Shown in pieces: positions 1 through 9,997 of a DNA stretch of 31,112 nucleotides (positions within the stretch are counted from its first letter, which is position 1; each line of letters begins with the position of its first letter). The stretch lies in contig JAUCBJ010007557.1 in the NCBI GenBank assembly GCA_032718475.1, forward strand, positions 1-31,112, in the 5' to 3' direction. Both the position numbers and the translations under genes were made by a program. This DNA comes from Nemertoderma westbladi (Eukaryota > Xenacoelomorpha > Nemertodermatida > Nemertodermatidae). Below the pieces are notes generated by a model. That model was not told where the DNA came from and searched no databases. It saw only the letters and a program-made list of their open reading frames with translations.

Positions 1-291
1 TTGGCTATTTTGACTGTAAAATAGTGGGTACTGGTTCAGTATGCATACACCCCTCACCAAATTAAATATTTACTAGCTAGTTTTTGATAATTTCTTTTTT
101 TTGAAATTTAGCCATTTTATTTTGAAAAAAATTAATATTCTAGAACAAATATTTTCTTTAGACAAAGGCCTGGTTAGTATTTAAAAAGAACGGGATGGAT
201 ATAATACGTATATATAATGAATAAAATAACCTTTTAGGCCGCGTTCACACTACCGAGTCAAAGTCAAAGTTAACCCTATTAAACCTGGGGT

Positions 292-320
292 GGAGGGGGC
301 CAATATGACCCCCCCCCCCC
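292..320. repeat. Left copy of a C-tract direct repeat
   Basis: GGAGGGGGCCAATATGAC is followed by a run of 12 C. A near-identical string in the same orientation recurs at 1691-1720, so the two copies bracket about 1.4 kb of non-coding repeats. In the right copy the core forms an interrupted dyad (GGGTCA-ATA-TGACCC); here one base of the dyad is changed. Positions 1-291 are AT-rich and hold no gene that I can see. Confidence 0.7.
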
Positions 321-619
321 GTGGTTTTTTTATTGTAATTCTGAAACAAATGCAGTTGGGAATCTGAAATTTTATGAATTTTCCTAAAAATCTATTGTAT
401 TCCTAGTAGTGAAAACCGTTTTCAAAAATATTGGGTAGTTTTCGAGTTATAGCACCATTTTTTAACCCTACTTTTGGCACTTTTTTTGAAACGTTTTTTG
501 AAAATTACATTTCATTAAATATGAATTGTAACATCTCTATTTTTTATTTACACCGGTTTTTTGGTCTTAGCAATTGGATGGAATTCATATAAATTGATTT
601 AGAAATTTTAAACTTGTTT

Positions 620-1320
620 TTTTCGGCGGTTGCCAAATTTTGGTGCCAGCACCAAATTATGAAATATGTCAATTTTGTAAATTGATTGTTTGAAACTTGT
701 TTTTTACGCAATTGGGGTTTTTTGGGGTTCTGGTTTCGATGAAATATATACGAGTTGCACCAAGCGTATCAAATTTGTATTTTTCGGTGCTTTGTGCAAA
801 TTTTGGTGCTAGCACGAAATTTTGAAAATCCATTCAATAGATAAAATTGCTTGTGACAATTTATTTCTTGCATTTTAGAGGTTTATGGCTGTTCTGAATT
901 CAATGGAATATATTATTATCGAACTAGACATCTCAAACTTGAATTTTTCGGAAGTGGATGCAAAATGTTTTGAAAACCATCAAATATATCAATTGATTGT
1001 GCCATCTTGTTTCTTGCGTTATACGGGTTTGTTAGGGTTCTGAATTCAATGGAAACAGTAAAAATTTCATAAGAGTTTTCTAACTTGTATTTTTCGCCGG
1101 TGGGTGAAAATTGTTGTGCCAGCACCAAATTTTGGAAAATGAGTAAATTGATCAGTAGATAGTATCATCTTGTTTCTTGCGTTATACGGGTTTATGAGGG
1201 TCCTGAATCCGATGAAATCAATAAAAACAGCACTGGACATCGCAAACTTGTACTTTTTGGTGATGGGTACGAAATTTGGTGCTAGCACCAAAATTTGTCA
1301 AATTACGCCGAAAAATACAA
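620..1320. repeat. Degenerate tandem repeat, period about 160 bp
   Basis: About five diverged units recur. The landmark is the palindrome GGTGCYAGCACC followed by AAATTTTG, at 642-653, 805-815 (truncated), 1116-1126 and 1278-1289, with a decayed unit near 960. Spacing is about 155-163 bp. A second landmark, ATCTTGTTTCTTGCGTTATA, recurs at about 1004 and 1167, again 163 bp apart. Short open frames on both strands here are interrupted and follow the repeat period, so I read the block as non-coding. The stretch 1321-1690 is AT-rich with no recognisable content. Confidence 0.75.
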
Positions 1321-1690
1321 GTAGCAATGATCTGGCATATTTGAAATGTATTCCATTAGAATCAGCGCCCTAGAAAACCTGAAAATGTGAATTTATAGCA
1401 TCATATAAGTGAATTAAAAATTTTGTGTTCTAACTGAAAAGTGCTGGTTACTTGTTTTTTCATTTTTTTCCTACGCAGAGAGGACTAAACAGCCATTTAT
1501 GGTAATCATATCATTTTTAAATATTTTCCAATGTATTTTGCGCCCCAGAAAACCTATTTTGAAAAACAATTAGCCGAAAAATGTAACTTTCAAATTTTTT
1601 GAAAATTGTGCACTACTTGTAATTTTGGTGCTGCAATATTACCACCCCAGTAAATTCAGACGTTTTCGTTAATATTTGTAGATTTTAGAG

Positions 1691-1720
1691 GGAGGGGTCA
1701 ATATGACCCCCCCCCCCCCC
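1691..1720. repeat. Right copy of the C-tract direct repeat
   Basis: GGAGGGGTCAATATGAC is followed by 14 C. It matches the copy at 292-320 in the same orientation. GGGTCA and TGACCC pair across a three-base spacer. The G-rich strand opposite the C run could form a quadruplex. The 22-bp satellite starts about 40 bp downstream. Confidence 0.7.
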
Positions 1721-1758
1721 TGACTTATCTTTCATATTATCTTTATATATTATCATAT

Positions 1759-2000
1759 TATCTTTCAGTATTTACTGAATTATCTTTCAGTATTTACTGA
1801 ATTATCTTTCAGTATTTACTGAATTATCTTTTTAGTATTTACTGAATTATCTTTCAGTATGTACTGAATTATCTTTCAGTATTTACTGAATTATCTTTCA
1901 GTATGTACTGAATTATCTTTCAGTATTTACTGAATTATCTTTCAGTATTTACTGAATTATCTTTCAGTATTTACTGAATTATCTTTTCAGTATTTACTGA
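1759..2000 (-). repeat. 22-bp satellite array, left arm of a large palindrome
   Basis: Eleven 22-bp units made of TTATCT plus the near-palindrome TTCAGTATTTACTGAA. Most are identical. Variants seen are a TATGTAC substitution in the fifth and seventh units counted outward from base 2001, and a CTTTTTAG form in the eighth. Orientation flips at 2001, after which the reverse complement of the same unit repeats. The array is unlike CRISPR because no unique spacers separate the units. Confidence 0.95.
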
Positions 2001-2640
2001 TTCAGTAAATACTGAAAAAGATAATTCAGTAAATACTGAAAGATAATTCAGTAAATACTAAAAGATAATTCAGTAAATACTGAAAGATAATTCAGTACAT
2101 ACTGAAAGATAATTCAGTAAATACTGAAAGATAATTCAGTACATACTGAAAGATAATTCAGTAAATACTGAAAGATAATTCAGTAAATACTAAAAAGATA
2201 ATTCAGTAAATACTGAAAGATAATTCAGTAAATACTGAAAGATAATTCAGTACATACTGAAAGATAATTCAGTAAATACTGAAAAGATAATTCAGTAAAT
2301 ACTGAAAGATAATTCAGTAAATACTGAAAGATAATTCAGTAAATACTGAAAGATAATCACTGAAAGATAAATACGTTACTGAAAGATAATTAAGTATTAC
2401 TGAAAGATAATTCAGTAAATACTGAAAGATAATTCAGTAAATACTAAAAGATAATTCAGTAAATACTGAAAGATAATTCAGTAAATACTGAAAGATAATT
2501 CAGTAAATACTGAAAGATAATTCAGTATTACTGAACGATAATTTATTAATTACTAAAAGATATTGTAGAACACTGAAAGATATTAATTATTACTGAATGT
2601 AAATTTATACTGAATAAAAAATATTAAAACACTGAATATT
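2001..2640 (+). repeat. 22-bp satellite array, right arm, decaying outward
   Basis: Reverse-complement units of the left array run cleanly to about 2540, with one disturbed patch at 2355-2400, and then degenerate to 2640. Counting from the centre, units 5 and 7 carry GTACATAC and unit 9 carries the TAAAAAG form. This mirrors the left arm, offset by one extra unit. The right arm is more than twice as long as the left. The innermost unit has two extra A bases. Confidence 0.95.
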
Positions 2641-2728
2641 GACCCTAAAGAGACGCCATATAAATGAGCAACCATAAAATCCTTTCTTCACAAACCGAAC
2701 GCTGATAAGTTGACATAATGTAACAAAA

Positions 2729-2880
2729 TTACATACATCATTGCTTGCAAAGGTCACTTTTCAGCGTTAAAGACCCTTGTTTATTGATGTAAACCTCCCT
2801 CGCTGCGCTCGCTCGGTACATAAATAAACTAGGGTCATAACGTTGCAAAGTGCTACTTTGCACACAATGATGTACTGTAA
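2729..2880. mobile_element. Foldback/MITE-like inverted-repeat element
   Basis: Two imperfect arms of about 60-65 bp pair with each other. The left arm begins TTACATACATCATTG; the right arm ends CAATGATGTACTGTAA. The inner arm sequences GCAAAG, AACGTTA/GCGTTAA, GACCCT and GTTTATT also match. The centre is GC-rich (about 2796-2816: CCTCCCTCGCTGCGCTCG, then CTCGG) and is the only such GC island nearby. No ORF is present. The structure fits a non-autonomous foldback element or a strong transcribed hairpin. No clear target-site duplication was seen. Confidence 0.6.
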
Positions 2881-4115
2881 ATAGTTATTAGATTTAATTA
2901 ATACGGGATAAAATTCACATTATATTTAATAGGCCTATAGATAATTGTTACATTAGGGTAAGAGGCAAAACGTCTACATTTATGTCTCCAATATATGAAT
3001 TACTGGTGGGGGATGGAATTCGTACGGGTCGTAAGATGTATTTAGGCTAGTCTATAAACTAATCCCCCACCAATGACAAAATGTTAATAATGAAGTGTAT
3101 AGTACGCGAAATAGTGATAAGTTATCCTTCCTAGAGGTACCAAACAGTCATACATTATTTCTTAAAAAAGCACAAATTTTAATCGCTTGTCAGTGAGAAT
3201 TTATTAAAACCTGTTGTTATTTACAGTATTGTTATTTACAATTTAACATATTTTGTTTGCACAAGTTTCGATCTTCAAACGGCTGAGACATCCAAATAGT
3301 GGCGCAAATTGACCATTAGTGAAAAGGTATTGTTTATTGTTTTGGGTAGAAAACACCGCCACTAATATTTGAAATTTAAATAAATTAATTTTTTAAATCA
3401 TCTAAAAACACATATGTTGTGTTTCCGGTCACTTTGCGCCATTAACTCGAGAAATCACATCCGCGTTTTTGACTGTCGGTCATAAGTGATAATAATTATC
3501 TATAACGAAAGACTTAAAATCGTCTAAAAACTACTTATTGTACAACTCATAATCAGAAATTACACAAAAGTGAATTGTATGCGTTATTGTAGATATATAT
3601 ATTTTTTAAAATATCTGCAAAGGCATTTTTGGCTGTAGAATTAAATTGATAATAAATACTATTGTTTACCGCCAGGGGTGCAAGTTAAATTCATAAGAAC
3701 TAAAGGCAATTTCCTTGTAATTGTTTATTTTGGGCCAGTATGCCTAGATTGGGCCATTTTGTTCTAGGTGGGCCATATTTGCCCTAAGAGGACGTGTACC
3801 TTTTGGGCCATCGTAGTAGGATTAGGGCCATTGCTCCAAGCCCAAGGCCATTTAAGGGCCATTGGACCTTTAAAAGGTGGCCCTAATAGTGGGAAAGCTT
3901 ATATATATATATATATATACTAAAACAACCTGGTATAGATTTTATTAGTCACTAAAAATAGAATAGTATACTCATTTACATTATATTTACTACTTGCATC
4001 TGTAGCATATTACTTAATTTACTGCAGACTGCTTAGAATATAACTCATAATAGGTCTGCATTGCTGAGTATGACCATCTTGTCATTTTATTCCATACATA
4101 TATATACAATTATTC
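2881..4115. other. Non-coding interval, no gene recognised
   Basis: AT-rich sequence without a sustained open frame. Two local features stand out. One is a patch at about 3730-3890 where GGGCCAT-like words recur at least six times. The other is a dinucleotide run (AT)9 at 3901-3918. Nothing else could be supported. Confidence 0.6.
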
Positions 4116-4135
4116 ATGTTGGATATATCCAACAT
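4116..4135. repeat. Perfect 20-bp palindrome
   Basis: ATGTTGGATATATCCAACAT reads the same on both strands. It lies in non-coding DNA, with no paired element visible nearby. It may be a chance cruciform or a protein-binding dyad. Confidence 0.6.
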
Positions 4136-5019
4136 ACGTCAGCACTATTTATGTGAAGCTCTTACATGATGCAGTGAGTAACTAAACTCATGCAAAACCA
4201 ACTGCTAAATTTCTTCATGCACCACAATTATAAAAACGATATCCGGTCATCCCAACTCGGATTCAACAACACGAGGCAAACGGTCACTGTTCTCAACCGC
4301 ATGCAGCTGCAACATGAGCTGGAATAAAGCTGCATGCTGCATAATGTGATCCTAGTGTTGCAGAATGCATCACTCTCGCTGCTGCTCAATGATATGTCAT
4401 GGCGGGAAAACAAATGCCTGGCATAAATGATAATGGTATACTGACTGGATAAAACAACACAATAACTGATATGATTTCTTAGTAGAACAATAATTATTAT
4501 CACGTAACAAGACTATGACAAGATATCGCCAAAAACAAAGAACCAGCAGTACTGTTAATAAACACTACCTTATTAACAGGGTAAATAAACCAATACAACA
4601 TGCATTACAACATGCTAAACCAATCCTATAAACAGCGTGCAGTGAGACTGGCAATTGAGTGGCAATGCAGCCTGGGAGTTATCTGACCTCAAAGCATGCC
4701 TCACTGATGCCTATGCACATATTATATGACTGGTTGGTACTGCTGCCAGGTTAGGGCCAGATATGTTTTCATCAATATCCAAATATCAATTTACCATTGC
4801 TTTTCAGTGATGAGAGTTGGTCCTACGCATACCACGAGCAAACGTCCACATAGTGGAGTATTGGAGATTTTCTTAGTGATCAGTCTCTCAACATCAAAAT
4901 TGAAAATGATGATTACTCAACAACAATGGAAACAGTACATTTTATGAAATTCCTCAGCGAAGTTAAGCCAAGCCCATTGTCTTCTTTCCTGAATATTACA
5001 GAATATATATAGAATCCTA
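4136..5019. other. Non-coding interval upstream of LINE A copy 1
   Basis: No coherent open frame. It does not match the 5' part of the sister LINE copy at 20686-22450, so copy 1 appears truncated or rearranged at about 5020. A phrase in one plus frame near 4255-4310 (NNTRQTVTVLNR) resembles the start of some LINE endonuclease ORFs, but it is interrupted almost at once. I treat it only as a possible remnant. Confidence 0.5.
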
Positions 5020-6827
5020 CAGGAGCTAATAAACCAACAGGTTGATGCCATCAATGATGCTGACGACAGCAGGCAATCATCCCAGGCATGGAAATCGATC
5101 AATCTGCTTACTGGGCGGAAAAGCCAACCAACCACCAAGGTTAAGGCTGAATCACCAGCCGATCGCCTCAATGGTTGGAAGCCCACTTTGAAAAGCTCCT
5201 CAATAATGACAGGGTATTGCCTGATAATTTTATAGAAGTAAAAGTGTCTGAGTCTGTACTCCCAGATATTCCCATTGGCGATATCTCCTTTGCAGAAGTG
5301 AAGGCTGCTGCAAAGAGCATTAAGACCAATCGTGCCAGTGGAGTAGATGGTGTCCCCCCTGTGGTCTTTAAAATACCTTAGTGTTTAAAGCTCATCTATC
5401 CCATCATAGTAGACATGTACGGAACAACAAGAGTCCCACAAGAAATGAAAACTAATAAGTTGGTGCCAGTTCCCAAGAAGGGCAACCTAACACTCTATGG
5501 TTCTTTTCGGGGAATCTCATTGATCTCGATTGCTGCAAAGCTATACAATAGGATTCTATTAAATCGCATCAGGGATCCCATTGAGAGACTGCTCCGTGGA
5601 AATCAGAATGGGTTCCGTAAAGGTCGTGGGACCATGGAGCCCATTTTGGCACTTAGAAGGATAATTGAAGAGTTATCAAAAAAGAAAGACAGGCATCTGG
5701 CTGTTATCTTTGTTGACTTCTTCAAGGCCTTTGATTCAGTCTCTCGCTCACGTATGTTCAGCATACTTTCATTATATGGGATTCCTGATGAAATTATTGC
5801 AGCAATCAGATCAGTATACGATGGTTCGACAACATTTGTGTCTACTGTTGACGGTGACACAGAACCATTTGAAGTGTTATGGGGCGTCCTCCAAGGAGAC
5901 ACACTTGCACCATTCTTGTTCATTATTGTGGTTGACTATGTTCTACGCATGTCCTTAGATCATTATAATGATGATGGGGTGATGATAACTCCACCTACTG
6001 GCTCCAGAAGTCGAGGAAATCCTGCCAAGTACCTAACTGATCTAGACTTTGCAGATGACTTAGGAGTACTCTCAGAATCATTAGAGGGAGCCCAACAGCT
6101 CCTCAGCTCATTAGAACATGCTGCTTCTAGTGTTGGTCTTTTTATTAACTCCAGAAAGACCAAAATTCTGACAGTTAACTTTGAAAGTCCTCAGCAAGTC
6201 TCTGATCGGATGAGCATAAGCTGAAAGGATGGTATGCTTGAGCATGTGGACGACTTCTGTTACCTGGGATCATGGATCCGGAAGTCAGGTGAGGACCTTC
6301 GAATACGTAAGGGAAAGGCATGGACAGCCTTGAATAGGCTTTCCAGGATTTGGAAGTCACCGAGAATTAATCGGAAACTTAAGGTCTGATTATTTAGAGC
6401 AGCAGTAGTTCCAGTACTCCTCTACGGGAGTCCATGCTGGTCTCTAACTGCTGAGGACACCAAATCTCTGGATGGCACATTCACAAGAATGCTACGCCGG
6501 GTTCATTGTGTCAAGTACAATGCACACATCTCCAACCAGACACTATATAACATTGGAGGTTTCTCATTGGTTCCCCCAAGCTTGACACTAGAACAAAATC
6601 GCCTCCGCTTTGCAGGACATTGCTTTCGCCGTGAGGACCAGCCAGTGCATAATCTTGTACTTTGGCAGCCTCATGGAGTGAATAAGCATGGTGGACAGCC
6701 CATGACTTTCTTGAGACGCATCTTAAAGGACACTGGCCTTAAAGATGCGGATGATCTAGCAAATGTCATGGGTGATAGGGAGTTGTGGCGGTGCAATTTT
6801 GTTGACAAGCCGGCACAGCATTCTTAA
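5020..6827 (+). pseudogene. LINE family A copy 1, reverse transcriptase ORF2 (inactive)
   Basis: This is the C-terminal half of an endonuclease/reverse-transcriptase protein of an APE-type non-LTR retrotransposon. From about 5175 to 6827 the frame is constant but carries three stops: TAG 5379-5381, TGA 6222-6224 and TGA 6387-6389. The RT domain is plain: the VPVPKKGN block (about 5464), a GFRKGR block (about 5610), the catalytic Asp in FVDFFKAFDS (about 5709), LQGDTLAP (about 5890) and the FADD box at 6048-6059. The C-terminal tail contains a RFAGHCFRR block and ends near DRELWR, as in RTE-like elements; the clade is uncertain. A one-base deletion at about 5180, relative to the sister copy, breaks the upstream frame. 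The endonuclease region is absent. Sister copies at 17048-17943 and 20686-22450 read CGA and TCA where this copy has its last two stops. Confidence 0.93.
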
Positions 6828-6880
6828 AAATGCAGTTGCAATGCAGCATGCCGATCCTAGTAGTAGTAGTAGTAGTAGTA
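6828..6880 (+). repeat. 3' end of LINE A copy 1 with (TAG)n tail
   Basis: A short 3' UTR ends in CCGATCC followed by TAG repeats (6858-6880). The minus-strand sister copy ends in the same way at 17048-17060 (CCGATTA then TAG repeats). This family therefore terminates in a TAG microsatellite rather than poly(A). Copy 1 lacks roughly 100 bp of 3' UTR that the sister keeps. Confidence 0.8.
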
Positions 6881-7617
6881 CCCACACAGAAAAAAGACAC
6901 TGACAAAAAATGGGGGAACTCAACTCGGCAGTATTATAGGTTTGACTTCTGTAGCATCCATCTCTCCTCGTGCCCATAAAAAGTAGCTAGACGGGATCCT
7001 GTTTGGCCTCCCCATACAGGTTCTGAACCAAAACTGTGCTTTCCTTCTAGAGCATCACACAGTTTGATTGGATCTAGACAGACAAGGCTGCATCAACCAC
7101 ACCTCGTCTCACATATGGCCAGTCACATACAACATAGCACCATAAACATTCCCTCATGCATGGTAAGGGACCCGGTATGCATGCAGCACCCAACATCCCA
7201 GTGAGGGTACCAGACAGGTATGAAGGCCATATGGTATCCATAACAATTATATCTACCACTACCACTACCAGAACCTTGATGTCTTTCCCATACCTGGAAA
7301 GTTTGTGTTCTGGACCAAATTCTCATGAGTCAACGCCCATGGATCAACTATGGCATACCTACTCTACTAACAAGAGACCTCAGTGGGACGCTACACTGGC
7401 ATGACTGTGACTGGTCCGGTCATAATGCTCCATTTGGGGTCAAGAAGAACATTACAATTTATACAACTGAACAAAACAGACATTGGTAGCAATACATGTT
7501 TAGAAGTATGTAAAAAAACGAATTCAAATTATGTTAATTATGGGTAAAATACATATGTATATATTATAACAGTATTGTATATAAAGGAATCTGTTATAAT
7601 AGGCCCTATGCCTTCAG
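6881..7617. other. Anonymous interval
   Basis: Mixed-composition sequence. Only short overlapping frames lie on each strand at 7074-7404, and none matches a family I recognise. It contains a short ACC/TACCAC run at about 7255-7275. Nothing further could be supported. Confidence 0.5.
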
Positions 7618-7799
7618 TATGTTGCTATTAAACCTGAGTAGCTTAACTGTATTTAAGGACTACACCCCTGTCCATAGTATTTCACCCATGATTGTAAATG
7701 CTGAGAGTGAAACAACAACTACCACAATACAATGTTGTGTACAGGTTGATCTTCCTGGCAAAACTGTGTCCAACAAGCTTCAAGTGGTGTCTCTGACAG
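7618..7799 (+). other. Candidate internal exon, unknown protein
   Basis: An open stretch is bounded by an acceptor-like CCTTCAG (ending 7617) and a strong donor-like CTGACAG|GTGAGT (junction 7799/7800). The frame starting at 7619 reads through with a Thr-rich segment and the phrase CCVQVDLPGKTVSNKLQ. It continues past the donor only into a C15 tract at 7810-7824 that encodes prolines. No domain is recognised. The splice signals could be chance matches, so this is a weak call. Confidence 0.22.
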
Positions 7800-7916
7800 G
7801 TGAGTATGTCCCCCCCCCCCCCCCTCTCCCCATGGCCAGCCAAAACTTCCAGACATGCACCTTAGTGTAATATACCATTAGAAAGAGAATTTAATTCTGA
7901 GCTTACATGCAACAAT

Positions 7917-8457
7917 TTATGGTACAGCAATCAAGTCAACAGCTTTGCAGCCCTGTTGCTCTTTTGCAGCATGGGGAGCTCCTGGATAATGCCTACCAAA
8001 ATGTAAGCCAATCCTCACGGTTAGTTCAGTAACATGATGATGATTAACAATATGGAAAGGTTTAAACCCTTGCCTTTTGTATTCCCTGTGGATGGAGCCA
8101 ATGCTTTTGATTTTGCCAGGATTAAGAAGGATTTCTTTTTGGATGGCCTGCACTGATATCTTAGGGCAGCCTGCACACTCAGCAAGAATATCCTTAGACT
8201 CTTGTGAAAGGGAAAATTGACTCCCATTGTTTTCACCTTCCTGCAATGGCATGGATCTCGATTCCAGTTTCAGTTCACAAAATCTTCACTATGCATTACC
8301 TTCTCCACTATCCACTTCATTGACAGTTGCACACCATTTGCACAGAATCACGAGCCTCTCTAAAAGTAACAGCACTGTCTACTAACAGGAGACGTAACAT
8401 CCTGTCAACCATACGATTTTCATCAGAGTCGTCGAAGATTGCACTGGAACTTGTCAT
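7917..8457 (-). pseudogene. Possible relic of a Tc1/mariner-type transposase N-terminus
   Basis: On the minus strand an ATG at about 8457 opens a 46-codon frame beginning MTSSSAIFDDSDEN that soon stops. A second frame at 8252-7917 (111 codons) contains PKISVQAIQKEI, then SIGSIHREYKRQGFKPFHI. That order, a helix, a short SIxSIHR helix and a G-[FY]-x-P-[FY] phrase, recalls the helix-turn-helix DNA-binding region of IS630/Tc1/mariner transposases. No DDE/D catalytic domain follows, and the frames are broken. The resemblance is by eye only. It may instead be an unrelated spurious ORF. Confidence 0.28.
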
Positions 8458-8755
8458 TTTAATTACTTCTGTTAGGCCTAATTGAGTAAAATTACCAAAG
8501 AAACACTAATACCGGTAATTGAACACTGTAATATCGCAATACAGGAAGTCAGGCAGTAATAACTGTTTAAACAAGGCTGCAAACTGATGACTAACGCTGG
8601 ATAAACTATAGTTTGCTTATTGTGAATTAAATCATAAACATTAAAAAATAAGATAGGTTTAAAGAACAGCCTATAAAATTTGTATAATTTAGTATTGGAC
8701 CATAAATTTTATCTTCGAATGGTATATTACACTAAGGTGCTTGTGCAGTTTTGGC

Positions 8756-8804
8756 TGGCCAGAGGGTGGGGGGGCAATCAGTATGGAACACCCGGTACAA
8801 TCCC
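8756..8804 (+). repeat. Possible tRNA-like A/B box pair (SINE fragment)
   Basis: TGGCCAGAGG (8756-8765) approximates an A box and GGTACAATCCC (8794-8804) matches a B box with one mismatch. The start-to-start spacing is 38 bp, slightly short for a tRNA. The sequence does not fold into a full tRNA, and there is no clear tail or target duplication. If real, it is a fragment of a tRNA-derived SINE different from the one at 9998-10309. Confidence 0.25.
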
Positions 8805-9146
8805 GAGACTAGTGTCTTCAGTAGTTAGAACACTGCTGGGCTGCCATAGAGCAGCATATGCTCCACTACTATACGGAAAAGGTGTCCAATTAAAGAGCAT
8901 GATATTTCACAGCTCTTCCAGATCTTCGATAGTTAGTATATTATGTGCTGTCCGCAGCACATATAATACATACCCCACTAAACTACATAAAACTATATAT
9001 TAAAAAAAATTACCTGTTCTAATTCACAGCGATATTAAAGTATGAAGCATTTTCAGTCTTTGTTACTAGTTGTTTTAGATTTCCACTTAGTTTTAACATT
9101 TTATATACATTTCAACTAAAATCAAAGAGGAATTTAACAATTACAT

Positions 9147-9237
9147 CCAATGGGATCGCCATAACGAAGATACTTTACCCAATGAGAAATGAGCTGAAAT
9201 CTAGTTTATATAGAGGATGATATCTTCCACTCATCTT
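9147..9237 (+). promoter_or_regulatory. Candidate pol II core promoter
   Basis: CCAAT boxes lie at 9147-9151 and 9179-9183. They are followed by a TATA-like TTTATATAG ending at 9212 and a pyrimidine-rich TCTTCCACTCATC where transcription would start, near 9230-9237. The ATG of the signal-peptide exon lies about 45 bp further on. The order and spacing are what a TATA-type animal promoter should show. Confidence 0.45.
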
Positions 9238-9277
9238 GTGTTCTTTCAAAATTTCAATGTTTTTTTCAATTAATAAT

Positions 9278-9328
9278 ATGGCAAGTTGGGTTCCTCTGGT
9301 GCTCCTGCTGGCTTTGCTGAGATGTTCG
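9278..9328 (+). CDS. Candidate first coding exon: signal peptide
   Basis: ATG opens 17 codons, MASWVPLVLLLALLRCS, that end exactly at a consensus donor TCG|GTAAGT (intron from 9329, phase 0). The peptide has a short polar start, a 10-residue hydrophobic core (VPLVLLLALL) and a small/Cys end. This is the shape of a secretory signal peptide, which is often encoded on its own first exon. A TATA/CCAAT promoter sits just upstream. Nothing says what the mature protein is, and I could not identify the second exon, which may be distant. A chance hydrophobic ORF next to a GTAAGT is the main alternative. Confidence 0.5.
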
Positions 9329-9419
9329 GTAAGTCTGATAGTATGCATTTAGATAACTGTGCATCTTATTGTATGTAATGATTTATAGTTGTTAAGTAAA
9401 CTAATGCTGAATGAAATTA

Positions 9420-9480
9420 TATATTCTATTATTATTATTATTATATTATTATTACTATTATTATTATATTATTATTATCT
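9420..9480. repeat. (ATT)n microsatellite
   Basis: Interrupted ATT/TTA trinucleotide run inside the candidate intron after the signal-peptide exon. The next 500 bp (9481-9997) are AT-rich with no gene that I can see. Confidence 0.85.
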
Positions 9481-9997
9481 ATTTTTATTCAATATTGCTC
9501 ATTTGTATTAATACTAATACAACTTTAGCTATATTTTATTTTTATTTTTTTTATTTTTTACAAATCAACATTAAAATAAGTAAAATTATTATACATGGCA
9601 CATAATTAGGAATAATTAGATATATGACATATAATTTAACAATAAAATAATATGGTTCAATTGTAATTATGCCCCAATAAGTAATGTAATGCACTCTGCA
9701 TTCTGGATGGTTGTTTGATATTATAAGCAATAGAGTCACCCAGAGTTTGATATTAATTGTTTGAAAATTAAGAGTGGCTTATATGGTACTGGTGCTTCTG
9801 GAGCACGTTTTGGGAGGTAATATACTGGAAGATTACTTTTACTGAAATTTACTAAATACATCAGCTCCAATCGATGAGCTACATACTTTACGATAATGCT
9901 CAGATCAAGGTTACTTGAAGTTCTTATAAAGCTATATCAGGCATATTTGACGTAACATTAGGACTAGTACATTGGGGTTAAGTCAATTTTCATATTA

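Noticed and set aside
1759-2540. CRISPR-like regular repeats
   Set aside because: Units are contiguous with no unique spacers, and the surrounding DNA is eukaryotic transposon sequence.
5603-5923. 106-codon minus-strand frame
   Set aside because: Antisense to the LINE A reverse transcriptase, which is conserved in the plus frame.
8756-8804. A complete tRNA gene
   Set aside because: Only approximate A and B boxes are present, and no acceptor or anticodon stems could be paired.
8680-9003. 107-codon plus-strand frame
   Set aside because: No domain, low-complexity Tyr/Ser content and a tRNA-like box pair inside it; no signs of coding.
9411-9605. Leu/Tyr/Ile-rich frame resembling a membrane peptide
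   Set aside because: It is the translation of the (ATT)n microsatellite and AT-rich DNA.
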